Shown piece after piece: positions 60,557-64,000 of a stretch of DNA of 64,000 nucleotides. The notes under the pieces were generated by a model that was not told the origin of the DNA, did not search any database, and worked only from the letters and a program-made list of their open reading frames with translations. Origin of the DNA: Rhizophagus irregularis (taxonomy: Eukaryota; Glomeromycota; Glomeromycetes; Glomerales; Glomeraceae); the NCBI RefSeq assembly GCF_026210795.1, contig NC_089429.1, positions 7,349,001 through 7,413,000 on the forward strand, given 5' to 3'. How positions within the stretch are numbered: the first letter of the stretch is position 1; every line of letters starts with the position of its first letter. The translations under genes were made by a program, and so were the position numbers.

Positions 60557-61614
60557 ATTATGACTCACTGTCAAATCTGCTAGTAAAATGCGCTCGTTTT
60601 TATCAACCTTGAACCCATAATATGACCCAAGGCCAACTTTTTCTACTTTAAATCGCCATACCATATCGCGATTAAATTTGGATTTTTGAATACTTTCTTA
60701 CGTGAGAACTAAAGGAAGTTTTTCTAACTTATTGGCACTGATAATCGTACAACAAGATGGGGTCGTTATATTATCTGAACACTCTTTCATGTTTGCAACT
60801 ATGTTTGTAGAATAAACCCTGATAAATTTGCCAGATTACAGATTTGTTCACATCGCTCGTGAAGGGACCGGTAAACATATCTGTATTTCTGTTCTCTTCT
60901 AGTAAATGGCTACTAATGTCTAAAATTCCAGCGAGTAGAGGCAAGCGAACCTATTTGAATTAAAAAAAGTTAATTCACAATTTTTTCTCTTGAACGAATT
61001 AATTATTACATAAAACCAAAATTAATCAAACCTGATCAAGTTCATCAGTCATAATAACTGATGGCACTTTTTTAGTGTCCAAAATATCCAACATTTGAAG
61101 AAGGACATAGAACCGTTTTCAATATCATTATCGCTCATAAATGAAATTTTCCATTCTGAATCATCTAATTTAGCTTTATGTAATTCTTTCATATATCTCC
61201 AATTTAACATTTCACTGTATTGCTCTATAGCTCTTAAATCTCATTTTCATTTTCATTAACATAAATAATGGGTGATTTTACAATTCCACCACCGAACCAA
61301 GCACCAACAAGCCATGAAGCAGCCGAAATTTGAGAATTAGTAGGGTTGACTCCAAGAATTTTGCTTAAAATAACGCGAAATCTTCCTTGTACCGATTTAA
61401 AAATAACTTGATTTGGCTTAAACATAAGACAACTTCGTTGTACTTCATCTGACGCAGTCAAGAAATCTTTAATTGGTATCTCCCAAATGAAATTTGATGA
61501 TACAAGATTGGGTCTTCTCGCCATTTCTCGTATCGCTGCTCTCTTGGCTACCTCTTTTTTAGGATAATCTTCGCCGGGACCGTAATAGAAAGAATCATTC
61601 TTTTTAACGATCAT
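60557..61614 (-). pseudogene. Intein (C-terminal half with LAGLIDADG endonuclease) inserted in the SR-alpha P-loop
   Basis: Minus-strand exons 61614-61032 and 60950-60557, with a GTTTGA..AATAG intron at 60951-61031. The last 19 residues, YYGFKVDKNERILLADLTV, followed by SHN, are a textbook intein block F/G ending in His-Asn. An intron 60454-60556 (GTGAGT..TTATTAG) follows, then TCC ACG AAT = Ser-Thr-Asn, the P-loop GK^STN, giving the obligatory Ser at +1. Upstream are FIWEIPIKDFLTASDEVQ, LVGAWFGGGI (first LAGLIDADG-like motif), KKVPSVIMTDELDQV, RLPLLAGILDISSH (second motif), KLEKLPLVLT. About 326 residues remain. Blocks A and B (Cys/Ser-1, TxxH) and the N-extein are not found. Frameshifts near 61230 and 61110, at least one more near 60800, and TAA at 60698-60700 make it inactive. 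Family assignment rests on the motifs read by eye. Confidence 0.82.
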
Positions 61615-61785
61615 ATTATTCCTGATGATATTATTGATGCAAACCCCTCATTAGATTGTATTAATTTAGGAAATAATACTTCAAATATCTGTTAGGGAAA
61701 ATGGAAGGGAAAATGGAATTTCTCACGGCTTTAGTTACAACATAGATTTGATCGAAATGAATGTTCTAAATCACAAACACAGCTT

Positions 61786-62010
61786 ATGGATACACTTTAG
61801 TTGTATGATTCTAAGTTGCTGTTGCGCATATCAGAATTAGATATGGCTTTGTCCTTATGAAACCATCGACGGTCTAATTCTGATGAATATAAGAGGGTAC
61901 TCTTCTTAATTACAAGATCGCCGCAATCTCCGCGCTCGAAAGGTTACCAGATGAGCATGTGCTACTCGGCACTCCACATTTGGTGTGTTGATATCTGCCG
62001 AGTGGCGTAA
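61786..62010 (+). other. Possible decayed coding fragment, unknown
   Basis: A single frame from ATG 61786 to TAA 62010 is interrupted by TAG and TGA but has protein-like composition (LYDSKLLLRISELDMALSL; NHRRSNSDEYKRVLFLITRS; KGYQMSMCYSALHIWCVDIC). No family is recognised. Confidence 0.25.
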
Positions 62011-62864
62011 AAATATTTCAATTAAACCGATAATCTCATTACAATTTCTCGTAAGGGCAAAAGGTATTATTATCCAAAGTTAGAGTTTTGTATCGCTATG
62101 ATTTGTTGAGAATTGTTCAACTACCTTATTTTTTAATACAAAGGAAAAAAAAAATAAATAGAGGGGCAAAAGAAATATGGCAATATTTTTAGAGATTACA
62201 CTACCGAAATTCAGAAGTTAAAAACGTGGGATTAAATGACACAAATGTCACGGGAGCGAATTTTGACTAACGGAGGTCTCATTCAAAGCATCAAATTCCG
62301 CTAAGCCAACCGTTTATTGTAAAATAGATGAAAAACAGGTTTCTTTTTTCAAAATAAAAAATCCAAATTTGATAAATTTGATTCTTTATTTTATAATAGA
62401 TTTATTTTAAATAGTAATTATCCGGAATTATACGTTTCTCGTCTAATTCATAGTTTACGAATTAAATATTAAAAAATGTATTGAATAAATGTAACTAAAG
62501 TTGAATAAAAATATAATTAAACAGAGAAAGTGATAAAAATTCAAAAGTTTTGAAATTATCCATAATGATCAGTTGGGTTCGTAGTTAGTTGTATTTTCAT
62601 TTCTATGAATTTGAATAATTATGAAACATATGAGCAGATACAAGCGACAAATAAGTACATGATTGCGGAAAATTGAAAAAAAATTGTAATTTTTTTTATT
62701 TGATAATTATATTTCGATGATAAATTATTAAAATTTTGATTCGATTCAACCAGCAAATCAGGAGGTAAAGTAAAAAAACACCAACATATTCTGATGATTC
62801 AGCTAATAATTCCATTACTTTGCATCAGGCCTTTTTAATTGATCAGAATCCCAACATTGTTATT
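62011..62864. other. Intergenic, no gene seen
   Basis: No coding frame of note. No N-terminal SR-alpha or intein block A sequence is recognised here on the minus strand. Confidence 0.4.
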
Positions 62865-62972
62865 TTTTTTAAAAAAAAAATTATCTAAACTTTATATTTT
62901 ATTTTTAAGAACTCCGTGAAATGATCGAAATAGTTTAATAGTTTGTCAGTATATCGTTATTAGATAACTAGT
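62865..62972. repeat. Dispersed repeat, copy 2 (copy 1 at 8710-8835)
   Basis: Contains AAATTATCTAAACTTTATAT, TTTTTAAGAACTCCGTGAAA, GATCGAAATAGTTTAATAGT and TTGTCAGTATAT, direct-oriented relative to the 8.7-kb copy. Confidence 0.75.
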
Positions 62973-63340
62973 CATATATCTTCCCCATCTCCTTGCTTAG
63001 TCTCGATCTTTCTTTACGTCTCGCCAATATATGTTTACAACAAGGAAACATCCCTAATGAATGGCGGAATGCCATATACCCCGCATGATTTCGATGCTCT
63101 ATTAGTTAATACTCGCCCGATCACTCTTCAAATACAAATAATAATTCTCGTTACGCAGAATAAAAAGTTGACAAGCGATTTACTAATTTTCACCCCAAGT
63201 CATTTCACAACATCCTATGACAATATCCACAATAGGTTATTTACTAACAATAACATCAACCCTTCCTGAATATATATATATACTGTATATAATATGTTTT
63301 ACTGTGCCGCATTTCTTTATTAGTGATTTTTGTTAATTCC
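62973..63340. other. Intergenic, no gene supported
   Basis: The 70-codon frame at 63057-63269 has no recognisable domain. Confidence 0.3.
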
Positions 63341-63343
63341 GCT

Positions 63344-63906
63344 TTAATATCCATTATTATCCATATTTTGTTTATCATGCATTGATCCTCCTTTAGATGT
63401 ACCGTTATTGATACATTTCTTCCTTGTCCTAAATTTTGTAATATGAATTTCCACTTTACAGGGACCTAATTTAACTTTTTCATTTTCAGCACGTAATTTT
63501 TCTATTTCCAACTTAATCTTTTCTAACTCGTATTGTTGAGTTAATTTTTTTTCTTCTAATTCAAACATTCTTTGACATTCATGTTCTTCTAAAGTTAATT
63601 TTTTTTCATAAAACCTATTAGGTATAATATTTCATTGATAATTAAATAGAATATTGTAATGGATATGCTGCTGTATAAATTTCAGAGCATCCACCTTTGA
63701 CCATCTTGTGATAAATATTGGAAGGTGAATGGTTCAGATTGGAGATGGTAAGGATGGCATTTATCAAGAGGAATATTATTAAAAGGAGCATTGATGAAAT
63801 TTGCACCCATTTGGTAAGACATTTTGAAGATTTTGATAATATTTGAAAAAATTTGATTTTGTCTGAAAATTTGACGTTTGTCCTTAAGATTTTCCTTTTC
63901 ACTCAT
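63344..63906 (-). pseudogene. Coiled-coil protein of unknown function, frameshifted
   Basis: The minus-strand ATG at 63906 (MSEKENLKDKRQIFRQNQIF) opens a frame to 63682 (SYQMGANFINAPFNNIPLDK, QYLSQDGQRWML). A frame change near 63690 continues as DALKFIQQHIHYNILFNYQ. After a stop, the 63600-63344 part reads EKKLTLEEHECQRMFELEEK, KLTQQYELEKIKLEIEKLRA, ENEKVKLG: a clear heptad-type coiled coil rich in Glu, Lys and Leu. It ends TAA at 63344-63346. The frame change and stop could mark an unrecognised intron rather than damage. Family unknown. Confidence 0.5.
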
Positions 63907-64000
63907 CTTACGTCTTAGAAGAAATCAAAGTCGAAAAATGATCATTTATCAGAGCTTTTTCCAAAAAATTTTTCACAAGGATGTAAGTCAATATTTGAAA

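Noticed and set aside
60416-60664. The block ending His-Asn as an ordinary SR-alpha exon
   Set aside because: SR-alpha has no such sequence before STNL in any version I know. The YYGFxxDxNxxxLLxDxxVxHN pattern is specific to inteins, so the intein reading is preferred.
1-64000. tRNA, rRNA or CRISPR arrays
   Set aside because: GGTTCGA-type T-loop motifs (for example near 8446 and 13435) are not in cloverleaf context. No rRNA-like segment was seen, and the tandem repeats lack the repeat-spacer regularity of CRISPR.

Overview
This window looks like nuclear DNA of an arbuscular mycorrhizal fungus (Glomeromycotina, Rhizophagus-like). The evidence is the very AT-rich sequence, short GT..AG introns, a MATA-type HMG-box gene, eukaryotic RNA-silencing RdRP and SRP-receptor relics with introns, Helitron and SWIM-domain transposase relics, and many short inverted-repeat transposons. 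It is gene-poor. Only the partial spliced gene at the left edge (1-1331) and the HMG-box ORF (13960-14265) look intact; most other coding sequence is frameshifted, truncated or rearranged.

Layout. 1-1331: 3' part of a five-exon membrane-protein gene; decayed relatives of it lie at 34-36.5 kb and 39.5-41 kb. 2.2-4.1 kb: miniature transposons and a GGGATAT minisatellite. 4.1-6.9 kb: RdRP pseudogene in which the exon carrying the DLDGD catalytic motif and its following intron is present three times in tandem. 7-13.9 kb: mostly non-coding, with one hypothetical exon and a long perfect hairpin. 14 kb: HMG-box gene. 19.1-21.05 kb: a 1.94-kb non-autonomous DNA transposon. 22-33 kb: AT-rich desert with several MITEs that still have intact target-site duplications, and a 955-bp foldback element built of tandem repeats. 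34-41 kb: two damaged copies of the membrane-protein family flanking a 1.15-kb tandem duplication, each unit carrying a different MITE where the other unit has the empty site. 42.8-46.7 kb: eroded Helitron Rep-helicase. 54-58 kb: three decayed genes, including a SWIM transposase.

The most notable item is at 59.7-61.6 kb on the minus strand: a damaged gene for the SRP receptor alpha subunit (SR-alpha GTPase). Its G-domain is preceded by the C-terminal half of an intein. The intein ends in a canonical block F/G ending His-Asn, followed after an intron by Ser-Thr-Asn of the P-loop. The intein therefore sits at the GK^S position of the SR-alpha P-loop, with a LAGLIDADG-like endonuclease upstream. 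I know of no established SR-alpha intein, but could not search.

The genes do not form a pathway. The window reads as a transposon-rich accessory or heterochromatic region that collects broken copies of host genes (RdRP, SR-alpha) and an expanded lineage-specific family.
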